A stretch of DNA of 13,818 bases from Gemmatimonadota bacterium (GTDB taxonomy: Bacteria > Gemmatimonadota > Gemmatimonadetes > Gemmatimonadales > GWC2-71-9): assembly GCA_017889745.1 (NCBI GenBank), contig JAGGAG010000121.1, positions 1 to 13,818 of the forward strand, in the 5' to 3' direction. Positions within the stretch are counted from its first letter, which is position 1. Each line of letters starts with the position of its first letter. The notes under the pieces are model-generated. The model saw only the letters and a program-made list of their open reading frames with translations, made no database searches and had not been told where the DNA came from. Positions 4,881-12,799 of this stretch are shown here, piece after piece. The translations under genes were made by a program, and so were the position numbers.

Positions 4881-6461
4881 ATGACTCTTTCGGAAGGATG
4901 CTCGGGCGCGGTCCCGCCGGCGACCGACCCGCGCGGCGCGGCGCTCGCCGCCATGGTCGAGGTGACGGTCAAGGGGACCGGCATCGTCAACTACGCGACG
5001 GCAGGGCGGGTGCTGGTGGTGGGGCCGGACGACGGGGCCGTCGCGCTGGCCCGGCAGTTGCCGCCGCCGCTCGTGTCCACCGTCGTGGTGCTCGACGCCG
5101 CACCGCCGCGCGTCACCGACCTGACCGTGGTTGCCGGGGAGCGGCGGTTGCTGAGCCTCACGGGGCATCTCGGTGACTTCCGGGTCCGGCTGAGCCCGGG
5201 GGGCGAGCCGGCGGTGTTCGACCAGGTCGTCGATCTGTGTCGGCCGCCGCTGCTTGACGACGCCTGGCGGCGTTTCGGCTACCACGTCCCGGCGGACGAC
5301 GCTGGCGCTGGCGCCCTCGTCGCGGCCTTGCTCGAGCAGGTCGGCGAGTTCGAGAAGCCGCGCTATTTCCGCTACGACCCCGCGCTGTGCGTGCGGGGCC
5401 GCAGCGGCATGATCGCCTGCAACCGCTGCGTCCAGGCCTGTCCGGCCGGCGCGATCACCGGCCTCGCCGAACGGGTGGAGGTCGACCCCTACCTCTGCCA
5501 GGGTGCCGGCGTCTGTGCGACCGTCTGTCCGGGCGGGGCGCTGCAGTACGCCTACCCGGCGCTGGACGACGCCATCCATCGCCTGCGCCGATTGCTCGAG
5601 GCCTACCGCGCCGCCGGTGGCGCGGCCCCGGAGGTGCTGATCCACGAGGCGGAGGCCGCGCCGTCGCTCGACGGGTTGCCAGCCAACGTCCTGCCCTACG
5701 CGGTCGAGGAGGTCGGCAGCGTGGGCATCGAGCTCTGGCTCAGCGCCCTGGCCTTGGGCGCCCGCGCCGTGCGGATCGCGCCGTCGCCGCGCTCCACCCA
5801 CGGGCTGAACTTCGCCCTCGAGGTCCAGTTCGGCGACGCCGGGGCGCTGCTCGACGGCCTCGGCTTCCCATCCGGTGCGATCGGCTGGCGGGATGCTCCC
5901 GATCAGGCCCTGATGCCGCCGACACGGCCGGCGACCTTCGCCGGAATGGGCAGCAAGCGCGAGGTCCTGTTCCTCGCCCTCGACCACCTGATTGCCGAGT
6001 CCCCCGCCGCGATGCCGGCCGAGATCGAGCTGCCGGCGACCGTCCCCCTTGGCGAGGTCGTCGTCGATCCCCGCCGGTGCACCCTGTGCGTCGCCTGCGC
6101 CACCGTCTGCCCGCGGGGCGCGATCAGTGCCGAGGAGGGGGCGCCTGCGCTCGTGTTCTTCGAGGCCCGCTGCGTCCAGTGCGGGCTTTGCGAGCGCGCC
6201 TGCCCCGAGCGGGCCATCCGCATGCGCGCGCGGCTGCTCACCGACCGCACCGCGCGGAACCGTCGGCGCACGCTGCACGAAGAGCCGCCTTTCGCGTGCA
6301 TCAGCTGCGGCAAGCCGTTTGCCACGCGCTCGTCCCTCGACCGGGTGCTTGCCACCCTGGGCAAGCACCCGATGTTTCAGGACGCCGCGGCGCGCCGCCG
6401 CCTGCAGATGTGCGCGGACTGCCGGGTCGCGGACCTGATGCGCCCGGGCGGTGCGAACTGA
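4881..6461 (+). CDS. multi-[4Fe-4S] ferredoxin-like protein of the FDH cluster, with C-terminal four-Cys domain
   Basis: A 526-residue cytoplasmic protein starting at the ATG six bases after AAGGAA. An N-terminal domain without cysteine motifs (about 1-160) precedes a first pair of cluster sites: C170, C180, C183, C187 and C206, C212, C216. A middle domain (about 225-360; 'VLIHEAEAAP', 'VEEVGSVGIELWLSALALGA') resembles the domain beside ferredoxin modules in hydrogenase/Hdr-type proteins. Two classical ferredoxin motifs follow: C400/403/406/410 and C431/434/437/441. The C-terminus has C473-x2-C476 and C511-x2-C514, a zinc-ribbon or rubredoxin-like arrangement. Homologues occur with DUF3305/DUF3306 in proteobacterial FDH loci. 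It may move electrons during cofactor maturation or link FDH to a cytoplasmic carrier; neither is shown. Confidence 0.85.
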   Translation: MTLSEGCSGAVPPATDPRGAALAAMVEVTVKGTGIVNYATAGRVLVVGPDDGAVALARQLPPPLVSTVVVLDAAPPRVTDLTVVAGERRLLSLTGHLGDFRVRLSPGGEPAVFDQVVDLCRPPLLDDAWRRFGYHVPADDAGAGALVAALLEQVGEFEKPRYFRYDPALCVRGRSGMIACNRCVQACPAGAITGLAERVEVDPYLCQGAGVCATVCPGGALQYAYPALDDAIHRLRRLLEAYRAAGGAAPEVLIHEAEAAPSLDGLPANVLPYAVEEVGSVGIELWLSALALGARAVRIAPSPRSTHGLNFALEVQFGDAGALLDGLGFPSGAIGWRDAPDQALMPPTRPATFAGMGSKREVLFLALDHLIAESPAAMPAEIELPATVPLGEVVVDPRRCTLCVACATVCPRGAISAEEGAPALVFFEARCVQCGLCERACPERAIRMRARLLTDRTARNRRRTLHEEPPFACISCGKPFATRSSLDRVLATLGKHPMFQDAAARRRLQMCADCRVADLMRPGGAN

Positions 6462-6609
6462 CGCGCCAGTCTCGTCTCCGCGGGCCAATCCTGTCGGCAT
6501 GGTCGCGGGCTGACCCATTGGAGGCCGACTTTGGGGCGCTATCGCGGATTGATTTTCCGCAATCGGTGGCTCAGTCCCTGCATTCCCACACTTGGAGCAA
6601 CCTTATCCC
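6462..6609. other. 148-base gap in the operon
   Basis: No gene is visible. Two short overlapping inverted repeats are present: GCGGA (6544-6548) with TCCGC (6556-6560), and GATTG (6547-6551) with CAATC (6560-6564). They exclude each other if folded. The stretch 6549-6610 is less GC-rich than its surroundings and could carry an internal promoter, but no clear -35/-10 pair was found. Confidence 0.35.
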
Positions 6610-7230
6610 ATGCCTGCCTACGCCCTCGCCAGCATGACCGCCCGCCCGGCCGCCCTCGAGCCCGAGGTACAGGCCCGCGCCGATCTCTACGGATTGCTCG
6701 CCGCCCTGCTGCGCGCCGTTCCGACCCCCGACCTGATCCGGAACCTGGCAGAGCTCGCGATCGACGACGGCGCCGACGATTTCAGCCGGGCGCTGTTCGG
6801 CCTGCGCCTGGCGGCGCGCGAGGTGTCGCTGCCGGAGATCGACGACGAGTACCACGCGCTGTTCGTCGGCCTGGGCCGCGGCGAGCTCGTTCCTTACGGC
6901 TCCTGGTACCTGACGGGTTTCCTGATGGAGGCGCCGCTCGGCGAGCTGCGGCGGGACCTGCAGCGGCTCGGCTTCGATCGGCAGGAGGGTGTCTCGGAGC
7001 CGGAGGACCACGTCGCGGCGCTCTGCGAGGTCATGGCGATGCTCGTCAGCGAGGCCGGCACCGACTTCGAGACCCAGCGCGCCTTCTTCGCCCGCCACCT
7101 CGGCTGCTGGGCGGATCGCTTCTTCCGCGACCTGGAAGGCGCCGGCGCGGCCGTGTTCTACCAAGCGGTGGGACGTCTGGGACAGGCGTTCGTCGAGCTC
7201 GAACGCCAATACTTCACCCTGGAGATCTGA
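6610..7230 (+). CDS. TorD/DmsD-family molybdoenzyme chaperone
   Basis: The 206-residue, almost entirely helical protein fits the TorD (redox enzyme maturation) family: 'EVQARADLYGLLAALLRAVP' at the start, 'LPEIDDEYHALFVGLGRGEL' and 'PYGSWYLTGFLMEAPLGELR' in the centre, 'SEPEDHVAALCEVMAMLV' and 'FFARHLGCWADRFFRDLEG' after it. The EY..LF.g / P..S.yl..fl / EP.DH....E.M signatures are those expected. Such chaperones bind the twin-arginine signal or apoenzyme and hold it until the cofactor is inserted. Here the client should be FdhA, encoded two genes downstream, and possibly the small TAT protein. The ATG at 6610 follows TTGGAGC at about 11 bases; an in-frame ATG at 6634 is an alternative start. 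Confidence 0.9.
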   Translation: MPAYALASMTARPAALEPEVQARADLYGLLAALLRAVPTPDLIRNLAELAIDDGADDFSRALFGLRLAAREVSLPEIDDEYHALFVGLGRGELVPYGSWYLTGFLMEAPLGELRRDLQRLGFDRQEGVSEPEDHVAALCEVMAMLVSEAGTDFETQRAFFARHLGCWADRFFRDLEGAGAAVFYQAVGRLGQAFVELERQYFTLEI

Positions 7231-7239
7231 CAGATCTCC
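7221..7239. repeat. 19-bp perfect palindrome over the chaperone stop codon
   Basis: GGAGATCTGACAGATCTCC is symmetric around A7230, with nine base pairs on each side, and includes the TGA stop codon. As RNA it can form a 7-bp stem with a TGACA loop, located 33 bases before the start of the TAT-target gene. It could be an operator, a processing site or a weak attenuator. No T run follows. Confidence 0.55.
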
Positions 7240-7272
7240 GCACACCGACAGTCGAGACCTGAGGACAGCGAC

Positions 7273-7476
7273 ATGAAGCACAACGAAGCGAACCAGGGGC
7301 GGCGATCCTTCCTGCGCCGCGCGGTGGCGACCGGTGTCACGGCTGGCGCGGCGGCAACTTCACTCGGTGCGGTGGCGCGTCAGGTCGCGCCCGCGACGGA
7401 AGTCGAGCCGCAGGGGCAGGCGGGCTACCGGGTGACCGAGCACGTCAAGGCCTACTACGAGTCGCTCACCCGCTGA
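7273..7476 (+). CDS. formate dehydrogenase region TAT-target small protein
   Basis: A 67-residue protein whose first half is a twin-arginine signal: R10-R11 in 'GRRSFLRRA', then a small-residue hydrophobic segment (VATGVTAGAAATSLGAVARQ). The remainder is a short polar tail ending 'GYRVTEHVKAYYESLTR'. This matches the small 'formate dehydrogenase region TAT target' family regularly found immediately upstream of fdhA. Its role is unknown; it may travel through Tat with FdhA or act as a small periplasmic subunit or decoy for the chaperone. A GAGGA ribosome binding site precedes the ATG. It lies between the chaperone and fdhA genes with gaps of only 42 and 34 bases. Confidence 0.88.
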   Translation: MKHNEANQGRRSFLRRAVATGVTAGAAATSLGAVARQVAPATEVEPQGQAGYRVTEHVKAYYESLTR

Positions 7477-7510
7477 GGCGGGCGGCGTGCCTCACAGAGA
7501 GGACCGGAGC

Positions 7511-10240
7511 ATGAAACTCACCAAGAAGTCGACCCAGGCGGCGCCGACCAAGGCGCCCACCACCGGCTGGACGATGGATCGCCGCACCTTCCTGCGCAGC
7601 TCGGGGATCGCCGCTGGCAGCGTCGCGGCAGCGGGGCTGCTGCCCGGCATGATGAAGCGCGCGGATGCGGGCGCCCCCGGCCAGGGGAAGGGGGAGATCA
7701 ACACCGTCCGCACCATATGCACCCACTGCTCTGTCGGCTGCGGCATCTATGCCGAGGTGCAGAACGGCGTGTGGGTCGGCCAGGAGCCGGCCTTCGACCA
7801 TCCCTTCAACCTGGGCGGGCACTGCGCCAAGGGCGCCGCCGTGCGCGAGCACGGCCACGGCGAGCGGCGTCTGAAGCACCCGATGAAGCTGGTCGGCGGC
7901 AAATGGAAGCAGATCTCGTGGGACGAGGCGATCAACGAGGTCGGCGACAAGATGCTCCAGATCCGCGAGCAGTCGGGGCCCGACTCCGTCTACTGGCTCG
8001 GCTCCGCCAAGTTCAGCAACGAACAGGCCTACCTGTTCCGCAAGTTCGCGTCCATGTGGGGCACGAACAACGTGGACCATCAGGCGCGCATCTGCCATTC
8101 GACCACGGTCGCCGGCGTCGCCAACACCTGGGGCTACGGCGCGATGACCAACTCGTACAACGACATCCACAAGTCGAAGGCGATCCTGATCATCGGGGGC
8201 AACCCGACCGAGGCCCACCCGGTGTCGCTGCAGCACGTGTTCCGCGCCACGGAGCGCAACCACGCGCCGCTGATCGTGATCGACCCGCGCTTCACCCGCA
8301 CCGCCGCCCACGCCAACCTGTTCGTGCGGATCCGGCCGGGCACCGACGTGCCGGTGATCTACGGCATGCTCTGGCACATCTTCAAGAACGGCTGGGAGGA
8401 CAAGGAGTTCATCCGCCAGCGCGTCTGGGGCATGGACGAGGTGCGCAAGGAGGTGGCGAAGTGGACGCCGGACGAGGTCGAGCGCGTCAGCGGCGTCCCC
8501 GAGCACCTCCTCTATCAGGCAGCCAAGCTGATGGCCGACAACCGGCCCGGGACCTTCATCTGGTGCATGGGCGGCACCCAGCACACCATCGGCAACAACA
8601 ACACGCGTGCCTACTGCATCTTCCAGCTGGCGCTCGGCAACATGGGCGTCGCCGGCGGCGGCACCAACATCTTCCGCGGTCACGACAACGTCCAGGGTGC
8701 CACCGACTTCGGCGTCCTGTCCGACGAGCTGCCGGGCTATTTCGGCCTGGCGGAAGGCGCCTGGAAGCACTGGGCGAAGGTCTGGGGCGTGGACTACGAG
8801 TGGCTGGCCGGGCGCTTCGACCCGGGCAGCTACGAGGAGAAGGACGGCAAGCCCCTCAAGCCGATGAACACCAACGGCATTCCGGTGTCGCGGTGGATCG
8901 ACGGCGTGCTCGAGGACAAGGCCAACATCAAGCAGAAGGACAACACCCGCGCCATGGTGTTCTGGGGCCACGCGCCGAACAGCCAGGTGCGCGGCGTCGA
9001 GATGAAGAAGGCGATGGAGAAGCTCGACCTGCTGGTGGTCGTCGATCCCTCGCTCCCGGACCACACCATCATGCTCAAGTTCGCCAAGAAATTCGGCTAT
9101 GGCGACGAGCTGACCAAGAACATCAAGGTCAACGGCGGAGAGCCGCTCATCGAGGACATCACCCGCGAGTTCAACCGCGGCATGTGGACGATCGGCTACA
9201 CCGGCCACAGCCCCGAGCGGCTGAAGAAACACCAGCAGAACTGGCACACCTTCGACGTGACGACGCTGAAGGCAGAGGGCGGGCCGGCGAACGGCGACTA
9301 CTATGGGCTGCCGTGGCCGTGCTGGGGCACGCCCGAATTCAACCACCCCGGCTCGCCCAATCTCTACGACACCAGCATCCCGGTGGCGCAGGGCGGCATG
9401 GGCTTCCGCGAGCGTTTCGGCGTGGAGCGCAACGGCCAGAACCTGCTGGCCGAGGGGTCGTACCCGGTCGGCTCGGAGATCAAGGACGGGTACCCCGAGT
9501 TCACCGCCGACATCGTCAAGAAGCTCGGCTGGTGGGACGACCTGACCGAGGACGAGAAGAAGGCGGCCGAGGGCAAGAACTGGAAGACCGACCTCTCGGG
9601 CGGCATCCAGCGCGTGGTCATCAAGCACGGCTGCGCCCCGTACGGCAACGCCAAGGCCCGCTGCGTGGCGTGGAACTTCCCCGACCCGGTGCCGATCCAC
9701 CGCGAGCCGCTGTATACCTCCCGGCACGAGCTGGTCGAGAAATACCCGACCTACGAGGATCGCAAGGCCTTCTTCCGGCTGCCGACGCGCTACAAGTCGA
9801 TCCAGGCCACCGACTACTCGAAGCAGTTCCCGCTGATCTGGACCAGCGGGCGCCTGGTCGAGTACGAAGGTGGCGGTGACGAGACCCGTTCCAATCCGTG
9901 GCTCGCCGAGCTGCAGCAGGACATGTTCATCGAGATCAACCCGAAGGATGCCAACGACGCCGGCGTGCGGGACGGCCACATGGTGTGGGTCGAGAGCCCC
10001 GAAGGCGGGAAGATCAAGGTGAAGGCCATGCTCACGCAGCGCGTGGCCCCCGGCGTGGTGTTCACGCCCTACCACTTCGGCGGGCACTTCCAGGGCAAGG
10101 ATCTGCGCGCCAGGTATCCGGAGGGCTGCGACCCGGTCGTGCTCGGTGAGGCCTGCAACACGGCCATGACCTACGGCTACGACTCCGTGACGGCGATGCA
10201 GGAGACCAAGTGCTCCCTGTGCAAGATCTACCCGGCCTGA
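7511..10240 (+). CDS. fdhA: formate dehydrogenase catalytic subunit alpha (TAT-exported, Cys type)
   Basis: The 909-residue catalytic subunit oxidises formate to CO2 at a Mo or W bis-MGD centre. The signal 'MDRRTFLRSSG' (R24-R25) directs folded export by Tat. A [4Fe-4S] site follows at C70, C73, C77 and C105. The metal-ligand motif 'NVDHQARICHSTTVAGVANT' places Cys195 where selenoenzymes have selenocysteine, followed by the catalytic His196. Other family blocks seen are 'GYGAMTNSYNDI', 'IIGGNPTEAHPVSLQH', 'NNTRAYCIFQLALGNMG', 'GGGTNIFRGHDNVQGATDFG' and the C-terminal cofactor domain 'MVWVESPEGGKIKVKAM' with 'FTPYHFGGHFQG'. The ATG at 7511 follows GGAG and gives a normal TAT leader. It is translated with fdhB and fdhC. 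Confidence 0.97.
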   Translation: MKLTKKSTQAAPTKAPTTGWTMDRRTFLRSSGIAAGSVAAAGLLPGMMKRADAGAPGQGKGEINTVRTICTHCSVGCGIYAEVQNGVWVGQEPAFDHPFNLGGHCAKGAAVREHGHGERRLKHPMKLVGGKWKQISWDEAINEVGDKMLQIREQSGPDSVYWLGSAKFSNEQAYLFRKFASMWGTNNVDHQARICHSTTVAGVANTWGYGAMTNSYNDIHKSKAILIIGGNPTEAHPVSLQHVFRATERNHAPLIVIDPRFTRTAAHANLFVRIRPGTDVPVIYGMLWHIFKNGWEDKEFIRQRVWGMDEVRKEVAKWTPDEVERVSGVPEHLLYQAAKLMADNRPGTFIWCMGGTQHTIGNNNTRAYCIFQLALGNMGVAGGGTNIFRGHDNVQGATDFGVLSDELPGYFGLAEGAWKHWAKVWGVDYEWLAGRFDPGSYEEKDGKPLKPMNTNGIPVSRWIDGVLEDKANIKQKDNTRAMVFWGHAPNSQVRGVEMKKAMEKLDLLVVVDPSLPDHTIMLKFAKKFGYGDELTKNIKVNGGEPLIEDITREFNRGMWTIGYTGHSPERLKKHQQNWHTFDVTTLKAEGGPANGDYYGLPWPCWGTPEFNHPGSPNLYDTSIPVAQGGMGFRERFGVERNGQNLLAEGSYPVGSEIKDGYPEFTADIVKKLGWWDDLTEDEKKAAEGKNWKTDLSGGIQRVVIKHGCAPYGNAKARCVAWNFPDPVPIHREPLYTSRHELVEKYPTYEDRKAFFRLPTRYKSIQATDYSKQFPLIWTSGRLVEYEGGGDETRSNPWLAELQQDMFIEINPKDANDAGVRDGHMVWVESPEGGKIKVKAMLTQRVAPGVVFTPYHFGGHFQGKDLRARYPEGCDPVVLGEACNTAMTYGYDSVTAMQETKCSLCKIYPA

Positions 10241-10272
10241 TGGCGGCCCGGCGCGAACTGGAGGATTGAACG

Positions 10273-10908
10273 ATGGCACGCATGAAGTTTCTGTGTGATA
10301 CCGAGCGCTGCATCGAATGCAACGGCTGCGTCACGGCCTGCAAGAACGAGCACGAGGTGCCCTGGGGGATCAACCGTCGGCGGGTGGTGACCATCAACGA
10401 CGGCGAGAAGGGCGAGCGCTCGCTGTCGGTCGCCTGCATGCACTGCTCGGATGCGCCCTGCATGGCCGTCTGCCCGGTCGACTGCTTCTTCCAGACGGCC
10501 GACGGCGTGGTCCTGCACGACAAGGACATCTGCATCGGCTGCGGCTACTGCTTCTACGCGTGTCCGTTCGGCGCGCCGCAATTTCCTACCGGCGGCGTGT
10601 TCGGCTCGCGCGGCAAGATGGACAAGTGCACCTTCTGCGCCGGTGGTCCGGGCGAGGCGAACAGTGCGGAGCAGGTGCGCAAGTACGGCCGCAACCGTCT
10701 CGCCGAGGGCAAGCTGCCGATCTGCGCGGAGATGTGCGCCACCAAGGCGCTGCTCGCGGGCGACGGCGATGTCGTCGCCGACATCTTCCGGCAGCGCATG
10801 GCCTACCGCGGCGCCGCGGGGCTCGGGACGGGCTGGGGCGTGGCCTACGACAAGGGGCTCCGAAAGGCCTCCGGCCTCGACGGCAAGGCGGCCGGCAAAG
10901 AAGACTAG
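10273..10908 (+). CDS. fdhB: formate dehydrogenase iron-sulfur subunit beta
   Basis: A 211-residue ferredoxin-type subunit that carries electrons from FdhA to the membrane cytochrome. Four [4Fe-4S] motifs are present: C13/16/19/23, C55/58/63/67, C87/90/93/97, and C119/122/151/155, which combine in the usual crosswise way. Extra cysteines are C8 and C71. It lacks its own export signal and would leave the cell bound to FdhA. The C-terminal transmembrane helix of the E. coli FdnH type is absent; the tail (GKAAGKED) is polar, so membrane attachment depends on FdhC. GGAGG lies eight bases before the ATG. The gene follows fdhA by 32 bases and is followed by two strong hairpins. Confidence 0.96.
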   Translation: MARMKFLCDTERCIECNGCVTACKNEHEVPWGINRRRVVTINDGEKGERSLSVACMHCSDAPCMAVCPVDCFFQTADGVVLHDKDICIGCGYCFYACPFGAPQFPTGGVFGSRGKMDKCTFCAGGPGEANSAEQVRKYGRNRLAEGKLPICAEMCATKALLAGDGDVVADIFRQRMAYRGAAGLGTGWGVAYDKGLRKASGLDGKAAGKED

Positions 10909-10930
10909 CAGCGCGGCCGGCGCCGCGCTG
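10909..10930 (+). repeat. hairpin directly after fdhB
   Basis: CAGCGCGGC (10909-10917) and GCCGCGCTG (10922-10930) form nine perfect base pairs around a CGGC loop, starting at the base after the fdhB stop codon. No T run follows, so it looks like an mRNA end-protecting or processing structure rather than a terminator. Confidence 0.6.
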
Positions 10931-10949
10931 GGGTGTCGGACCGAGAGCA

Positions 10950-10981
10950 GGGCCGGGTGTCGCCGAAGCGGCGCCCGGTCC
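10950..10981 (+). repeat. 14-bp hairpin between fdhB and fdhC
   Basis: The arms 10950-10963 (GGGCCGGGTGTCGC) and 10968-10981 (GCGGCGCCCGGTCC) pair along all 14 positions, with three G-T pairs, around a CGAA loop. It stands 19 bases after the first hairpin and 31 bases before the fdhC start. No T run follows. It is likely part of differential expression or RNA stability control within the operon. Confidence 0.6.
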
Positions 10982-11012
10982 GCCAATCGCGCCCATCACG
11001 GGGTAGTTGCCC

Positions 11013-12140
11013 ATGACCGATCATCCGTCCCGACCCGCGATCCCCTCCGAGCCGCGGCAGCACGGCGTGCCGCCGCGCGTGCGCGCCCGGATCACGCGCT
11101 ACCTGCTGGCCCTGCTGGCGTTCGTGCTGATTGCGCCGCTCGTGCCCTACGCGGCGGCCTATCTCGGCGCCGGCAACGTGCCGAACCCGGGCGCCGGCCT
11201 GTGGAACGAGGTGCGGCAGCGCGCCGGCCCCGCCGACGCGAACACCCAGGCGCGCGGCGTCGAGTCGGCGGTGCTCATCAACCAGGTCGGTGAGCGCTGG
11301 CGGCAGTTCCGCTCCGAGATGCTGGTGCCAGTCGGGGCCTGGCTGCTGCTCGGCACGCTGGGATTCCTGGCCCTGTTCTGGATCCTGCGCGGCAGGATCC
11401 CGCTCGAGGGCGGGCGCTCCGGCCAGCTGGTCCCGCGGTTCTCGGTTAACCAGCGCGTCGTGCACTGGTTCGCGGCGATCCTGTTCGTGTTCCTGGCCGT
11501 GACCGGACTGGTGCTGCTCTACGGCCGCTTCGTGTTGATTCCGATCCTCGGGCCCGAGGGCTTCTCGGCGACGGCGGCGGCGTGCAAGGAGGGCCACAAC
11601 CTGTTCGGGCCGATCTTCCCGTTCGCGGTGCTCGCCATGATCGTGCTCTTCCTGCGCGGGAACGGCTTCAACCAGATCGACCTGAAGTGGTTCTTCAGGG
11701 CCGGCGGGCTGCTCAAGGGCCACCCCGCCAGCTCGGGCTACTACAACGGCGGGCAGAAGAGCTGGTTCTGGATGGTGGTGCTGTTCGGCATCGCCATCTC
11801 GATCTCCGGGCTCATCCTGGATTTCGGCGTGTTCGGGCAGGGGCGCGAGGTGATGGCCTTGGCGCACGTCGTCCACGGCGGGGTCGCGGTGGTCTTCATC
11901 GCCGCCTCGCTGGGGCACATCTACATCGGCACGGTCGGCATGGAGGGCGCCTTCGAGTCGATGTCCCACGGGTACGTCGACGCGAACTGGGCGCGGGAGC
12001 ACCACGACCTCTGGCTGGCCGAGATGGAGGCCGCAGGCATGGTCGGCGTCGAGCCGAATGCCCTCGAAGAGGTCAAGCGGCACGACAACATCGATTTCAA
12101 GGGTTTCGGCTCGCCGGGCACCAAGGCGGTGCAGGGGTGA
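11013..12140 (+). CDS. fdhC: formate dehydrogenase cytochrome b subunit gamma
   Basis: A 375-residue membrane protein that anchors FdhAB and passes electrons to quinone. After a hydrophobic segment at about 30-52, a periplasmic stretch carries the family pattern 'NPGAGLWNEVRQ', 'GVESAVLINQVGERWRQFRS'. A second helix (about 108-128) precedes the cytochrome b561-like core, in which H151 ('VVHWFAAILF'), H195 ('EGHNLFGP'), H285/H288 ('AHVVHGG') and H302 ('SLGHIYIG') are the likely heme ligands. The C-terminus ('HHDLWLAEM') is polar. The length fits the longer Wolinella-type FdhC rather than the short E. coli FdnI. The ATG at 11013 is chosen, though no strong ribosome binding site is seen. It ends four bases before the next gene. 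Confidence 0.94.
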   Translation: MTDHPSRPAIPSEPRQHGVPPRVRARITRYLLALLAFVLIAPLVPYAAAYLGAGNVPNPGAGLWNEVRQRAGPADANTQARGVESAVLINQVGERWRQFRSEMLVPVGAWLLLGTLGFLALFWILRGRIPLEGGRSGQLVPRFSVNQRVVHWFAAILFVFLAVTGLVLLYGRFVLIPILGPEGFSATAAACKEGHNLFGPIFPFAVLAMIVLFLRGNGFNQIDLKWFFRAGGLLKGHPASSGYYNGGQKSWFWMVVLFGIAISISGLILDFGVFGQGREVMALAHVVHGGVAVVFIAASLGHIYIGTVGMEGAFESMSHGYVDANWAREHHDLWLAEMEAAGMVGVEPNALEEVKRHDNIDFKGFGSPGTKAVQG

Positions 12141-12144
12141 TGTG

Positions 12145-12786
12145 ATGTTTCTCGAATTCGTCGAAGGCCCGCTCTGGTACTTCTCGGCCGTCGTCTTCGT
12201 GGTCGGCGTCCTGTGGCGGCTGGTCGATATCTGGCGCCAGCCCTCGCGGACGGATCTTGCGGTGCCGCGTGGCAGCGGGGTGCCCGGCGCGCTGCGCACG
12301 ATCGTCACGCGATCGTGGACGGCGAAGGGCTTCAGCCGTGGTGCCACCTTCCACCTGGTGGCGGGCTACATGTTCCACATCGGGCTGTTCGTCCTGCTGA
12401 TCTTCGCCGCGCCGCACGTGAAGTTCATCGAGGAACGGATCCTCGGCTTCGGCTGGACGCCGGCGCCGCACTGGCTGTTCATGGTCGCCAGTGATCTCGC
12501 CTTCGCGGGCATCCTCCTGCTGTGGCTGCGCCGGCTCATGCATCCCGTGATGCGCAAGATCTCCACCTTCGACGACCATGCGGCGGCGATACTCACCTTC
12601 GTCGTCATGCTCACCGGCTGCCTGGCGCTGTTGAAGAGTCACGATAGCCTGCGCGCCATCCACATGCTCACCGTGTGCCTGCTGATGGTCTATTTCCCGT
12701 TCAGCCGGCTGATGCACGCGTTCACCTTTCCTGTCAGTCGCGCCTACACCGGTGCGGCGATGGGTCGCAAGGGCGTGAGCGCCTGA
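12145..12786 (+). CDS. NarI/DsrM-like heme b membrane subunit
   Basis: A 213-residue protein with five hydrophobic spans (about residues 9-24, 66-88, 108-130, 146-164 and 170-190). Two histidines in the second span (H70, H78: 'FHLVAGYMFHIGLF') and two near the end (H173 'AIHML', H191 'SRLMHAF') fit the bis-histidine heme b sites of the NarI family; the last two have the 18-residue spacing of NarI. The closing 'YFPFSRLMHAFTFPVSR' is typical of the DsrM/HmeC/TmcC branch. These subunits exchange electrons with quinones and pass them to a DsrK-like iron-sulfur partner, which is encoded 13 bases downstream. The start ATG lies four bases after fdhC, indicating coupled translation. It is not needed for a standard three-subunit FDH. 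Confidence 0.88.
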   Translation: MFLEFVEGPLWYFSAVVFVVGVLWRLVDIWRQPSRTDLAVPRGSGVPGALRTIVTRSWTAKGFSRGATFHLVAGYMFHIGLFVLLIFAAPHVKFIEERILGFGWTPAPHWLFMVASDLAFAGILLLWLRRLMHPVMRKISTFDDHAAAILTFVVMLTGCLALLKSHDSLRAIHMLTVCLLMVYFPFSRLMHAFTFPVSRAYTGAAMGRKGVSA

Positions 12787-12799
12787 GGGGGCGACACCG

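Noticed and set aside
4602..6518. A 638-codon open frame antisense to the ferredoxin gene
   Set aside because: Arg/Gly/Ala-rich composition without domains, opposite a gene with clear iron-sulfur motifs; a by-product of high GC at third positions.
8093..8095. Selenocysteine at the FDH active site
   Set aside because: The codon is TGC (cysteine), not TGA, so no recoding or SECIS element is needed.
7466..10279. A 937-codon open frame antisense to fdhA
   Set aside because: It mirrors fdhA codon structure in GC-rich DNA, is rich in Val/Leu/Asp/His in the pattern of an antisense frame, and shows no recognisable domain. fdhA is certain on the other strand.
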